Positions 1 through 12,048 of a DNA stretch of 64,000 bases are shown one piece after another (position 1 is the first letter of the stretch; each line of letters begins with the position of its first letter). Source of the stretch: Panax quinquefolius (taxonomy: Eukaryota; Streptophyta; Magnoliopsida; Apiales; Araliaceae). Made by a program: the position numbers and the translations under genes. The notes under the pieces were generated by a model that was given only the letters and a program-made list of their open reading frames with translations, had not been told where the DNA came from and made no database searches. Location: positions 5,930,437-5,994,436 of the forward strand of contig CM035160.1 of the NCBI GenBank assembly GCA_020205615.1, written 5' to 3'.

Positions 1-968
1 AGCAATAAAGTTACCTCATCTTCATCATTCTCAACATAGTTCACCTTTTCTTCAATATTACTAGGCGCACTCTTACATTCTCGAGCATAGTGCCCATACT
101 CTTGGCAATTATAACACCGAACTTTGGACTTATCTTGCCTTGAATAATTTCCTCTTCCACGTCCCCTTGAGAATTGACTTCTTTCTTCATTGTTGGAGTT
201 TTGGTTGCCTTGTCCGCCTCTTCCTTTTCCTCTTCCTCAGATTTGTCCATGTCCGTGTCCGCGTCCTCTTCCTCGTTGACTTTTCTCACGATCATAATTC
301 TTTTATTTCACCGAGAGCTTGGTGGCTAGAACTTGCTCGATCGGCTCATCCTTCTTCTTGTTAATTCTTTCTTCATGAGCTTGTAGAGAACCCATGAGTT
401 GATCAACCGTCATAGTCTCTAAATTTTGACTCTCAATGGCTATGACGACATAATCGAACTTTGGAAGCAATGAAATAAGAATCTTCTCAATGACCTTGAC
501 TTCTCTATTTTTTTCTCCATATCGCTTCATTTGATTGGTTACGGCCAACACTCTCTCGAAAAAGAAATCCGCAATGATTCGGATTCTTGCATTCGTAAAC
601 CTTCAAATTCTCCTCGTAATAATTGAAGGCGCGACTTTCTTAACTTTATCAACCCTCGATTGAGTTTTGTAATATCTCCCATGCTTGCTTGGCGGTGGTC
701 AGATTAGCAACTCTTTCAAACATGACTTCATCCAAACATTGATGGATGAGAGTGAGAGCTTGTTGATCCTTCTTCCTCATCTTTTGCATTCTCCTTTTGA
801 AGCGAGAGTCAACGTAGCTTCCTCTCACTAGGCTCAAATATAGCCTTTATCCACGATCTCCACACACATCTTGGGAACCAAGCAAAGCCTTCATACGAAT
901 GCACCAATTCTCATAATTTTCTTTTTTGTAAAGTAGAGGAATTGAAATGGAAAACTAGAATTAGCCAT
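1..968 (-). pseudogene. copia gag (UBN2-type gag plus CCHC zinc knuckle), frame-broken, partial
   Basis: The minus-strand ATG at 968 opens a frame beginning MANSSFPFQF, typical of plant copia gag. It then needs frame changes to join three stretches: about 837-649 (helical gag segment with TAKQAWEIL), 551-303 (segment with [13 protein letters not shown] and a KKDEP region), and the left part, where CYNCQEYGHYARECK is a CX2CX4HX4C zinc knuckle. A frame break is visible near 880, where the expected DVWEIVDKGY appears shifted. The protein would package element RNA. The stretch is a decayed copy or contains sequence errors, and continues beyond base 1. Confidence 0.8.
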
Positions 969-989
969 CTCCAGGATCACAAAATAAAT

Positions 990-1002
990 GGCTCTGATAC
1001 CA
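990..1002 (-). other. Primer binding site, initiator-tRNA-Met type
   Basis: The minus strand reads TGGTATCAGAGCC, the standard plant copia primer binding site complementary to the 3' end of initiator tRNA-Met. It fixes the orientation of the element and the inner LTR edge. Confidence 0.85.
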
Positions 1003-1008
1003 ATTTAT

Positions 1009-1326
1009 TGGAAGATTAGGAAGAGAATATATTTTAGGGAGGAAGTGAAATATAACTTTAGAGAATACTTAAGAAAACTTTCATTTCACTTGATTAAAAT
1101 GATTTAAGTACAAACTATTTATAGACTTTCATGGGACACTTCTGTAACCACATTAATAATTACTATATTGACCACATCTATGCATACGAACCTAACACTT
1201 GAACACATTCATGAACATATATGTATCATGTACTTGGATATCACCAATTCATGTACTAATATTAATTATGATAATTCTTGAATAATCTAGAATACTCCAA
1301 ATTAACATTGAATTAAGTTTAATTCT

Positions 1327-1331
<5 letters not shown>
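1009..1331 (-). repeat. 5' LTR of the copia element, 323 bp
   Basis: On the minus strand the segment starts TGTTGAGAATTAAAC, a common start for plant copia LTRs, and ends TCTTCCA, giving TG...CA ends. The inner end lies 6 bases from the primer binding site. A TATA-like CTATAAATAG lies at 1115-1124 (minus strand), where a retroelement promoter would be. The partner LTR is outside the window, so the boundaries rest on the ends and the PBS only. Confidence 0.75.

Positions 1332-1375
<44 letters not shown>
1332..1375. repeat. (AT)n microsatellite
   Basis: About 22 uninterrupted AT units lie between the copia LTR and the ALMT locus. Such arrays vary in length between individuals. Confidence 0.95.
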
Positions 1376-1378
<3 letters not shown>

Positions 1379-1460
1379 TTCTCTTCAACTCAACTTCCGT
1401 AAAAGAAAAGGATACTCAATCCGAGAGAAAAGGAGAAAGAGATAAAAGAAACATCTAACT

Positions 1461-3850
1461 ATGAACTCGGCCATGATAGATATTCCAAATGAAGATAAAA
1501 CAGTTCTCAACCAGAAGAAGAAATTTCAGTTTCCTCTTCTTTCTTATGTTTCTTCTCTAATGTAAAAGACAAGCAAGCATGACACAAGAAAGATGATTCA
1601 TAGTATAAAGGTTGGCATTGCCTTGGTTTTGGTTTCACTTCTCTCTCTCCTTGATCCACTCTTCAAGCAAGTTGGGGAAAATGGCATGTGCGCTATCATA
1701 ACAGTTGTGGTTGTCTTTGAGTTCTTCGCAGGTTTGTCATATAATGTTAACAATTGGTATAGTAGCTTGGTTGATTCATTGTAAACTGTCCAGAAATTAC
1801 CTATTTTCCCTAGACACTTTGATGAATTTAATATGTATTACTTCAAATGTGTGTGGCTGGTGCAACACTAAGCAAGGGATTAAATCCATGGAGTCGGAAC
1901 TTTTTTAGGTGGTGGATTAGGGTGTTTGGCGGCAATTTTAGCTGACGAATTAGGAGGGATTGGCAATCCCATAGTTGTTGGAACTTCCATTTTTATCTTT
2001 GGTAAGAACAAATTCCATATGTAGTGTTGCATTTCAGCCTAGTATGTAGTTTCTTTCTCTTGGTCAACTCTTTTAGTGATGAAACATTAAAAAAATGCCT
2101 TGTACAGCAATTCAAAACTTGATCATGAGATTTAATTCTGTTCACAAAATCATGACCAAGAAGCATATAACCAAATCGGATTAGTTTGTTCCCTTATCAT
2201 ATATATAAGTAGAGTACTAGTAGCAACAATATCTATCATACCATGTCTCCTCCAGATCTGTTGGAAGAATAGCTACTTAACAATATAATTCATGATGCAT
2301 TCATATTTCACAAATCTAAAGAGATAATCGTAGGTTCATCTGTCAGGATTCTATAAACATAACTGTCATAACAAATAGGCCTAACCTTAAAGCATCTAAA
2401 AACAATTACATGTTGGGCCTTATGTGTAGAGAGAGGTACTAGATATTTAAATCCCACTTCTTAACTTGAGTTTTAACTGGCTGCCTGCCTGCCTCTAAAA
2501 TTGTGAACTTCCATAATGACCGTACGGACTTCTATAGAGTCATTATCAAGGAATTATTCACTATTATTGAGCAAACTAAAAGGCAAAATCATTATCATCA
2601 CTAGGTGCTGCTGTGACATACTACCGATTGGTTCCAAGCATTAAAAAAAGATACGACTATGGGTTTATGATCTTCATTCCTACCTTCAATCTGGTTGCCG
2701 TATCTGGTGTTCGAGCTGACAAAGTCATGGAATTAGCCGGTAAGCGTCTCTCAACAATTGGTATGGGTTTTGCCGTCTGCATATGCACCAGCTTGTTGAT
2801 CTTTCTCATGTGGGCTAGCGATGAGTTTCATGACTCAACAGCATCCAAGTTTCAAAAACTCGCTGGCTGTATTGAAGGTAACTTATCACATTTGAAGATA
2901 TATATGTACAAATATATTACTTCCCAACCTTCTGTGATATTAAAATACATGGCATTATATAAACATGATAAAGAAAAAGTGAAGCTTAAGAACATAGATA
3001 ATGATTACATTCTGTCGCACTTCATCTACGTACGTAACTTTCTGTAATAATTGAGCAGGATGCTTGGAGGAATACTTCAGACTAGTCAGCGTAAAGGAAA
3101 CTGAGCCACCTGCTAATGTCAACAGTTTCAAGCCTGTGTTACATGCAAAGTCAACTGAAGAGTCCCTGGTACATTATTTATTCCTATAAAGTATAAAGTC
3201 ATATTATTGGAGAAAGATGGATTCACAAGGAGACATTGGAATTTTTATTTATGTATTTCAGGCTAATTTTGCAAAGTGGGAACCATGGCATGGAAAATTT
3301 GGGTTCCACTATCCTTGGGAGAATTATCTACGGATAGGTGAAGTTCTTAGAGAGCTTGCTGCAACCATTCTTTCCCTGAAAGGGTGTGTTCAGTCACCTA
3401 AACTGGTGTGAAATGCTCATCTTTTAAGTAATAAAACATTACCTACGATACTTTGTTTTAGTTTATAAATGTCCTATACATCATACATTAATTAATTGGT
3501 AAAATAATTATTCTGAAATGTGTGGTCAGCCATCATCAAGATCAAGACAGGAAATCAAAAGGCCATGTGAAACTGTTGGATCAAAACTAGTGTGGATTCT
3601 GGGAGAGCTTGGAGAGAGCATCACAAAAATGAAAAAGTGCCGTGCTAAGATCTTGATAGTGCCAAAGCTGCAGACTATGAAAATAGAACCGAGACTAATC
3701 AAATCTCCAAAGCTAGAAGAATCACAGCATGGTGAAGGTCTTGCCATTGCAAGCTTCGTGTTCCTATTGATGGAGACGATCGAAAAGGTAGAAGTATTAG
3801 CAAATGAGGTGGAAGAACTTGGAGAGGTTGCTGATTTCCAAAGTAACTAG
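1461..3850 (+). pseudogene. ALMT-family (aluminium-activated malate transporter) anion channel, broken copy
   Basis: Six exons can be traced: 1461-1731, 1860-2001, 2605-2877, 3059-3168, 3262-3405 and 3530-3850. Exon 1 gives KVGIALVLVSLL followed by hydrophobic segments. Exons 2-3 give GGIGNPIVVGTSIFIFG and YYRLVPSIKKRYDYG. Exon 5 gives KWEPWHGKFGFHYPW and exon 6 ends VEELGEVADFQSN-stop. All are hallmarks of plant ALMT channels, which carry malate or other anions across plasma membrane or tonoplast through an N-terminal multi-span domain followed by a cytosolic helical tail. Three lesions are visible: an in-frame TAA at 1563-1565 between the leader and the first membrane segment, an expected acceptor AG at 1858-1859 that reads TG, and an extra base near 1886-1887 that shifts exon 2. 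Exons 3-6 are intact and in phase. A shortened product starting at 1593 would still meet the acceptor and frameshift defects. Sequence error is possible, but three independent errors in one gene are less likely than decay. Confidence 0.85.
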
Positions 3851-3896
3851 CAGTTGCACTGATGCTGTATATCACCATTGAAGCCAATTTTGACTG

Positions 3897-3897
3897 C

Positions 3898-3987
<90 letters not shown>
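3897..3987. repeat. Compound (TA)n(TG)n microsatellite
   Basis: A short TA run passes into about 32 TG units directly downstream of the ALMT stop codon. Alternating purine-pyrimidine DNA of this kind can adopt Z-form. Long reading frames across it in both directions are artefacts of the repeat. Confidence 0.95.
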
Positions 3988-3991
<4 letters not shown>

Positions 3992-6697
3992 GAAAATAGT
4001 GGTCAGAGAAGAAATCATGCCTCCCCACATCTATATTCCCCCCAAACAAAACAAAAAAACAAGAAAGAAAATATACTAAAATATGTACATGGGATGATTC
4101 ATCATGCTCACTTTCAGAGCATGTAAAAGGGAGAGCACTGCCTTAGGCACTTGTTTAACAAATTTGCAAAAAAAAATTCTATGCTTGTTAAGGTATATCA
4201 CCACAGAAGTGTACTTGCTATCTTCAAGTTCAGACCGAATTCAAATTTCCAATGGTGAAATTATTAAATAATTATCCCTCCTTGCCGTTAGATTAGACTA
4301 CAATCATCAACTTTGTGATACTAAGGTATACCTTCCTGTCTCAAATATTCAAACTAACAGATTGGAAATACAAAATTATCATCTTGTTTGATATATCACG
4401 TTCCAGAAAAAGAGATATATGATCATATATGGTGTGTTCATGATACCCTTTAGAACTGAAAAGTGTGATCGAGGAACTATGACAAGAAAATAGTCTACAC
4501 AGACTTGCCAAGATGATTACCCTCACACAAGAAGATAATCTCCTAATATAATATACCAATACGAGAATTTATATGCTATTATGATATTCTTAGATAACGA
4601 GGGGGAAAGAGACGATCAGTAAAAAATAAATCTAACTGACCGCAGTACCTATACATTTGAATTATTAAAACAGCACTCTCATGATTACTTGGAAGAGATT
4701 CATTAAACCAGGAAAGTCGTACATGTTTTCAAAACAAGATCGAATGATGTGTTAATCAATGACATATAACTGGCACGTTCATCAGATACAGAGGAAAAAA
4801 TAACCAAAAGAGCAAGTAGCAGAGGAACATTCAATAACTGGAATACAAGCAAGAAGAACAAAATTTGTTTAGCATTGCCTAAATAGGTGGAGAAACCAAT
4901 AGATATCAAAACTCCACATTTCATCAGAGAGGAACTAGCGAAAAAGAAAGAGAATTGAACAGAATACACGAGGTTCATGCTTAACCGAGTGGGCCTCGCT
5001 CAAGGTTGACAAAGAAGGATAAGAGAAGGGGTGACTCGTAGGTTCCCAATTTTAAAGAAATTCCTACCAAGATGACGGATCATGTCGTAGGTGCCTCTGC
5101 ATGAGCTTCAGGAGACCAAATATGAACGGGTATCATAGGCACCTCGACGGCGAAAGAAACAATCCATAGAAAGATTTGGCGCCACTCACTAAATTATGTG
5201 GTTAGTGATATTTGTAAATCGGTGGTTCAAGTTTGGAGAAGAACCAACAGAATAGTTAATAGCATAAAAACAGATCCAAGTAAAGTATAGAGGAAAAACT
5301 GATATGCTGTCATCCACGTTAACAACTTCCTTAACCGTATTATTAACATGGTCCTCCTAAAAAAATGAAGTTCTAAGTAAAGTATAGAGGAAAAATTGAT
5401 ATGTTGTCATCCACGTTAACAACTTCTTTAGCCGTATCATTAACATGGTCTCCTAAAAAAATGAAACTTCGTTGTCACGATTCCTGCTTTTCTTGGTCAA
5501 CGCTGGATCCTAAGTGCTTGTGTTCTGAGTAAGAAAATGGCGAGAGCTAGACGCCTTTGCAATAATCTGAGGTTGAGAATTTGTACCAACAGCATCACTA
5601 GGGCGAAGAACCGTTAAATGCTTCAACTTGGCCACTGAAGAAGGCGAAGGCTGGGCTAAAGACTAGGCCAACTTACTACATACTGCCATGCCATGGTTGA
5701 AGCTTTAGGTTCCATAGACGGAACTCTTTATTAGGTATTAGGGAGGGGAGGACAACACTCAACACCTAAGGTGGGGTTCAATGCCTAACAAAAACGGCCA
5801 AAATACAAAAAAGGGAACAAAAGAGATGTATAACTGAGGGGAGGAGAGAAAGAGCGAATGCATGGAGATTTTGTCTGTCGGGGATTCTCAGGCGGTGAAA
5901 AGCCGCACTAGACATCTATTAAACCGAGTGGATTATGTGTCAGGACTGCTAATTGAGAGTCTTTGGGCGGTGCAGACTGCAGTATTATTCAAAATGATCC
6001 AAATACTAGAGTAATATGTGTGCTGTTTATTTTTTTGTGGCAAGTAAAGTTTGGGAAAATAAATATGAATTTCAGATGCACCATACTTTTTATCCCTTCA
6101 AATTGATTCCAGTTATTTGCTAAGATCTTTATCATTTATATATAAAAGGAACTGATCCATACAAAAACAGACTCGTGTGGAAATATTATTTTACCATGTG
6201 GAAAGATCTTATCATCATATCAGTTTCCTATATAAACAGTGCTCTCTGATAATATAAGAAATCCTGTTCTGCAAAGTTTACCAGGAATGTTAAAAGTTAT
6301 ATTCCTGTTTTTTCTTTTTCTTTAATTACCAACAACATAAGACCTTCAAGATGATAAGGAATAATAACTGGATAAATTGAAGTAACATTGAACAATATAT
6401 ATAATATAATATAATCCACCATTACAATTTTGTCAAATAATTAATCCATCAATCAAAAAGCTCAAATACTTTTGACTACTTTTTTAAATCTTCTTCTTCC
6501 CCAATAATAAACCACCTAAAATCAAAAACAATCTGAAACTACAATCTCCCAGTCAAAAAAAATAACTAATAAAAACATCCATACTAATAATACTCCATAC
6601 ATATATAAATTGTATGTATATAAGTATATATATATATATATATATAGGACAGAATGTAATACTGACGAAGAGGCTAGAGTTTTGTTTAAGAATCTGT
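3988..6697. other. Intergenic stretch without recognisable genes
   Basis: Short frames occur on both strands (for example 4703-4978 minus, hydrophobic), but none shows a family motif, codon structure or splice context that I can defend. The stretch 4980-5960 has a less AT-rich, transposon-like texture, but I cannot assign it. A local tandem duplication at 5278-5465 is listed separately. The right end probably includes the 3' UTR of the minus-strand OEP7-type gene. Confidence 0.5.
5278..5465. repeat. Tandem duplication, about 92 bp twice, period 97
   Basis: Two copies (5278-5369 and 5375-5465) both contain AAGTAAAGTATAGAGGAAAA near the start and a TCATCCACGTTAACAACTTC block. They differ by a few substitutions and one base of length. 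No coding role is apparent. Confidence 0.9.
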
Positions 6698-6916
6698 CTA
6701 TTCGTCGTCGGCCGGCGACTTCTTAGCTGGGTCGATGTTGTCGGTGATGTTGTCGGCGGGGGAGCTGTCATCGGGGTCGCGAGTGGGGTCGGACTTGTCC
6801 ATGGCGGCACGAGCCTTGTCCAGCCACGGCTTGAAAGCCAGCTCTATGGCTGCCCATCCAAAAGCTAGGGCTCCCAAGACCACAGCCGCTGTTTTGAAAG
6901 AATTTGTTTTTCCCAT
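6698..6916 (-). CDS. OEP7: Chloroplast outer envelope protein of the OEP7 type (72 aa)
   Basis: A single-exon minus-strand frame begins [20 protein letters not shown] and ends KKSPADDE. The layout matches plant OEP7 proteins: a very short N-terminus, one transmembrane helix at about residues 9-28 ([19 protein letters not shown]), a basic flank ([13 protein letters not shown]), then the conserved DKSDPT.DPDD stretch and an acidic tail. In this family the helix is an uncleaved signal anchor that inserts the protein into the chloroplast outer envelope with the N-terminus toward the intermembrane space. At 72 residues it is a little longer than the Arabidopsis protein (64), the extra residues being in the tail. 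The start is the only ATG that gives the family N-terminus. The frame is clean and the gene is probably functional. The overlapping plus-strand frames are shadows. Confidence 0.85.
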   Translation of the reverse strand: MGKTNSFKTAAVVLGALAFGWAAIELAFKPWLDKARAAMDKSDPTRDPDDSSPADNITDNIDPAKKSPADDE

Positions 6917-7015
6917 CTGAATCTAAATCACAATAATCTCCTTCTTCTTCTTTCGCAAAAAATGGAGGATTCCAAGGTCAAGCAACAAGTTGCTAACTAC
7001 AGTCTACAGAGTGGC

Positions 7016-7025
7016 GTATATATGG
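7016..7025 (-). promoter_or_regulatory. Probable TATA box for the OEP7-type gene
   Basis: The minus strand reads CCATATATACG about 100 bases upstream of the ATG, leaving a plausible leader of about 70 nt. This is position and sequence only; AT-rich plant DNA yields many chance matches. Confidence 0.4.
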
Positions 7026-8428
7026 AGAGAGATATTTCGGCTTGGGGCAGAAGAAAGAACGAAATATGGTGTTGACCTCATTGGGCCCGACTTATGAGGC
7101 CCACAAGCTGCCTTTTTAATTTGGTCTCCTGTATGTATCAAAAACCAGCCGAGGCTGTGTTGTGTTGTCATGTTGTGTTTTGTTTTAGAAAATCATTTTT
7201 TATGTTTTTAAATGTTTCATTTGTTCCTAATTACAGATATTTTATTATTATTCATGTAAAATTTGTGAGGGATGTTTTCTGTTCATCCTAAAATTTTAGA
7301 GATTTATTTTTAATTTTAAACTATATAATAATATTAATTCTTCATATTCTGTAACTTTTATTCTTCTTGATTGACTGAGTATAAATTATTTTACGAGTTA
7401 ATTTACCTTTGAATTTAATTTTGAAAAAATAATTTACCACTTTCAGTTGAGAAGCCATTTTTTGAGAAAGAAGTAAAATGTTTACAGTACTTTATAATAT
7501 TTTAATAAATAATTTACATCCATAAACAGAACAATAAAATTTAACATTTGAAGATTCTCACTTTATTGTTAAAGATATTTAATTACTGTTGGTACTCCTT
7601 CCTTTTAGCCTTTTATTTTAGCACCATAATATTTAAATGATTTCATTTAAACTTAGGTAGTATAACTTGTCTGGAAATAACAGAACACACATGCATTGCA
7701 CGCACGTGTTCCAGATCCAGACTCCGTTAAATACAATAGAGTACTGACTGTTAAACCAAATACCGTAGAAATCTTGATCATGATCGGCGTTCTATTGGTC
7801 GATTAATCGATTAACTTACAAAAAATAAACTGGATATGAATATCCCTGATTATGTTATGTAATCATTTGAGCTCAAGTAAATAAACACTACGATTGAAAA
7901 AGATAACTATAATTATAACCTTCAGGTTTGGACTTTGGATTCATAATTTTCGAATGAAAACCGAAAAAAAGAAAAAGTTTGGGCATACAAATCATTATGT
8001 TATCCGGGAATATCCCTACGTAACGTATGATTATGCTCCTCATTAATTTCCTATCAGAAAATTGTTTATAAAGAATTAAGTTATGTATTACTTGTGATTT
8101 ATCGATGCTCATTACTTGTTGTGCCAAGGAATAAAATTGTAAAGCAAAAAACTTTTCATTGGAAATTGCAGAAGCTACGCATTAGAAGAGAATACTTGCT
8201 CATACTTGCATCTAGCAGAAATGGGTCCTTTGAGTGTGATGGACAAAGCAACATCCTGAACATGGTTACTAGAACATGTAATTTGAACACAATTAGTGCA
8301 TTTAAGTCGTAATGATACTGAGAAATAACCACCAGATCATCCGTTCCGAGTACTCCTAGAATTTACCATATTAGCTCCCACAATACAAAGGAACCAAATA
8401 TCACAAAATTTGTAATACTGCAATAGAA
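7026..8428. other. AT-rich intergenic stretch between two minus-strand genes
   Basis: The left end probably holds upstream sequence of the OEP7-type gene. The right end (8290-8428) probably holds the 3' UTR of the SmD1 gene. Frames such as 7094-7291 (+) and 7888-8127 (-) show no family motif and look like chance. No transposon signature was seen. Confidence 0.5.
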
Positions 8429-11400
8429 CTAACGGCCTCGACCACGTCCGCGTCCGCGACCACGTCCCCTTCCACGCCCTACTGGCCTCCCTGTGTAGAG
8501 AAAAAAATTGCAACAGAAAACATTAATAACAATGACTAACCAAGTAACCAACATGTGCCCACAGAACCAAAGCCTAGATAATAATATCAGAAAGTATGAA
8601 GTTGCAGCCAAAGAGAGTTGCAATACCTGCAGTTGGCTTCTTGGGCTTGACCCTAGGTGTCTCCTCCACCAGCAAGGTCTCGAGATTTAAGCTGTCAGGC
8701 AGGATATAGTATCGGATGTTGTTACCCCTAACACTAAGGTGATCTAGAGTCGCTGGATTTTTTCCCTTAAGTGTAAGTTTCACTGTTTTCAAATGTGTGT
8801 TCATACTAATATCCACACCTATAATGCCAAAAAAACAACAGTGAAAAATCGCGGTTCACAAAGCAATTTTTTTTTATATGTAACTGCTTCTTTCAATGTA
8901 AACATTGCAGGGTAAGAATATAGCATCGGGAGACTTTTCAGTTACCAGACACAGAACAGCAATTCAAAAAGGAAAGTAGTACGCAATAATTACACACGTA
9001 AGAACAATTATATAAATGTTCTATTACAATGTAATCAACTACAATGAAGGATCATTTTTGTCAAAGCTTAATACTTTTATGTTGACAAAGTTCGGTACTT
9101 CTAAGGGGCTGGTGTTGGTATATGAAGCTAGGTAAAATGAAAATTACAATGGTAGGCGTTGGTAGAGGATGATGGAATATTTTCAGCATGAATTTAAGTC
9201 TTAAGAAGTGCAGAAAACTGCACTATCTTTTCAGATGGAAGGAATATATTATTAAGAAGCTTGACAAATTATATTTCAAACATCACGAGGTTCACATGAA
9301 ATTTCTATCATGATTAAGTGACATATTAACATGGGATAATGGGATTTTCAAGCAAACAAGCATGATTCACACGTCATTTTTAAAATGCCAATCACACACT
9401 AATGCTTCGATACAGAACAAAAGCTTTCTTAGATTGACTGGCAAACTAACATGGAGAAAGTGTTGTTAAAGGAACAAGCATGGTTCACAAAATCATTTTC
9501 TAAATACCATTCTATAATGATGCTATGATACAAAATAGATGTTACACATGAAGGCAAGTATGCCGTGGGTATCAACCAAAATTTGACAGGTTGCAGAATT
9601 ACGAAAGTGTCCATAATTATCCTCACATCAACATGTAACAGTTACAAGCAAGCAATAACAAAGTAGACACGCCAACTATAAACTTCTTAAGCTATATATA
9701 GCCTTAGGTCAAATCTATGCAGCTGAACTTTTGTCACGTCTTAATTTTCCCGTTTATAAAAAAGGGGGTAATAAAAGGACTTGGGCACTACATCATTTTT
9801 TTTTACATTATATGGACCAAACAACTTTTACTCAACACTATCAGTAATTTTAGCTCCACCTTTGACCTTTCATAATTCAACAGAATATTTACAACTTTTT
9901 GAAAAATCATATTAGTTTCCATGGTTTGTTTTTCTTTTTTTGACAACTTAATTTCTTTTTCCATAGTAATCTTACATTTCTAGGAAAAAGAATCATAACA
10001 TATACAAAACTCTTCATCTCAAAGATACTTTTTCAAAATAATGTTCATTATCAATAACAAGACTTGGTCAAACTATTTACAATTTCCTGCACAATTAGGA
10101 ATTACAGATTAGCCCATTAAACAGTATGGAGTTGTATGGAAAACAATTCATTGACAAGTCTTTCTCCCGGGATAGACAATTCATCCCAGCCATCTGCTCT
10201 TACATTTTTGGAATCAACTAGTCATGGTTTGCAAAGATGCATTCTGTGTATTTATGTTGGGGTGGGGGGAAGAGGGGTGCAGTGTAGCTAAAACCTCCAA
10301 CAATGAGGACTTCAGAGCAGATGATAACCCCAGATGCCAGTACATAGAATTAAGAATTAAAGTAATGGTGTAACTTCGATTTAGATTCACAATCCAGCCA
10401 ACAAATGCTTTAGATTAACTCAGAAATTAGATCATTTGACAGTTTGTGGATGTTGTTCATGTGCAAATGATGCATGTTATTCCTGAGCATAGATATTCAG
10501 CAGATAGAATTGTAAACCATATGTTTCAAGGATGATATAGTTTATAGCACTTATTGACATGAAATTGATAGACCTTCTAATTGTTGAGCCAGGAAAAAAT
10601 TAAGTCATGTGAAGAATCATATACAATGAATTAGATATATTGAGAACAGTTTTATTATAGAAATAAAGCCTGAACAATACATAAATATGCAAATAAAAAG
10701 AGTAGATCATCCTCAACTATAAAAATATGTTTCAGCCATAAATTTAAGGGGAGATGATAATTTTTTGATATAACAATTAGCGGAAAAGGCAATCTATATC
10801 GACCCACCTATACTACAGTCACCATGACAGAAAATGGAAATGGTTTGCACTTATTATCCACTGCAGTGTACTTCTGGTAACTTATTAAGACTTAATCTCT
10901 TCCAAAAGCATATCCTGCTTTGGGAAGGAAAAATTATAATAACCCAGAAATGTTGGTTTCTTAACTGTACCAACCAGATGAAAAACATCATATATAGTTA
11001 TAGATAAAAAAGTAAATACTTTTGGATATTAATTGGCAAAGAGGAGATTGACACCTTAGATATGTGTAGACCATATTCAATCTAACTTATCAGGCCTGCA
11101 GTTCTAAATTACATGCTCAAGTAGGATCGAGATCAAATTTGACAGTTACAATCTTCCTTTATCCAATGTGTCAAATGAGTAAAATTTAAGAAGTGAAGTG
11201 CCTTTCCTCTCCTATCAACCTTTGTAATTTTCATAGACTTTGCATAAACAACAAATGTACTAAACATTACGACCTGATTACCTACAATCAGTAGTACAAA
11301 GCTACACATTTTACCAACCAAATACCAATATTATGAATATCACAAAATGCTACAGACCCCTTCAAATTGCAGTATTAACTAGTCATAGAGATCCTATAGG

Positions 11401-12048
11401 TTCAAATATTCTTCAAGCGTAATTCTAAAATAAAGCACACAAATGAGACTATAGTTTTTATTAGAACCAGGAACAAGTGTGTTTGCTTCTGCTTTGTGCA
11501 CAAACTATAAATAGAAAAACAAAGAATTTTAATTAATGGTTTGAAATGAACTTTTAAAGAGGGAAGGAAATGTAAAACTGCACAGTTCGTCAACAAATTG
11601 TTACACAAAATTCTAGTAACATAAATAGTATATGATTTACTAAAAGCATATATAACTGGACTTTTGTTCACTAAAAGTGTTTCTCTAACCCGAAAAAGAA
11701 GAATTCAAGGTCGGCTAAGCCAAATATGATCCTGATTACAGTTCTCCCCTTTTTTTCCCTTTTTATTATTCACGAGCTTCAATCACATTAAAAAAAGAAG
11801 AAAACAAAAATTATGACCTAATTCTGGCCAACCAAGGATGTTGAGAGAAAGAGAGAAACCTGTGATGGTGCCGTGAACAACAGTCCCGTTTTTGAGCTCA
11901 ATCGAGACGGTCTCATTGTTCAACTTCATCAAAAACCTGCTCATATAAATTTAAACACTTGCATTAGAAACTTAAATTTATCAGATTAACGATATTAAAC
12001 AATAAACGGACATATTTAAAGGCGATCAACTGACCTAACGAGCTTCAT
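8429..12048 (-). CDS. SMD1: Small nuclear ribonucleoprotein Sm D1 (114 aa, 4 coding exons)
   Basis: Minus-strand exons are 12048-12035, 11936-11860, 8818-8627 and 8490-8429, all with GT-AG borders and matching phases, giving 345 bases including the stop. The protein starts [19 protein letters not shown] (Sm1 motif), continues [20 protein letters not shown] and then [15 protein letters not shown] (Sm2 motif), and ends in a (GR)n tail. In SmD1 this tail is the target of symmetric arginine dimethylation and binding by SMN-type partners. SmD1 is a core member of the heptameric Sm ring on U1, U2, U4 and U5 snRNAs in the nucleus. The length is close to the plant norm (about 116). Intron 2 is about 3.0 kb, long for this gene, with no coding content I recognise. 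The reading frame is open upstream of the ATG to about 12297, but the family start is at 12048. The gene looks intact. Confidence 0.93.

Larger units (their letters stand above)
1..1331 (-). mobile_element. Ty1/copia LTR retrotransposon, 5' end (LTR, primer site, gag)
   Basis: Read on the minus strand, the order is 5' LTR (1331 down to 1009), primer binding site (1002-990), then a gag gene that runs off the left edge. This is the layout of a plant copia element entering the window by its 5' end. pol and the 3' LTR lie outside. The outer LTR end sits directly against an (AT)n tract at 1332-1375, so the element was inserted into or beside a microsatellite. The gag frame is interrupted, so the copy is probably not autonomous. 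Confidence 0.85.

Noticed and set aside
3699..4126. Reading frames on both strands with His-Thr or Cys-Val repeats
   Set aside because: They are translations of the (TA)n(TG)n microsatellite, not genes.
4703..4978. 91-codon hydrophobic minus-strand frame
   Set aside because: No recognisable motif, AT-rich composition and no supporting splice or promoter context. Hydrophobic frames arise easily opposite A-rich sequence.
6553..6920. Overlapping plus- and minus-strand frames at the OEP7-type locus
   Set aside because: Only the minus frame 6698-6916 matches a protein family; the others are shadows.
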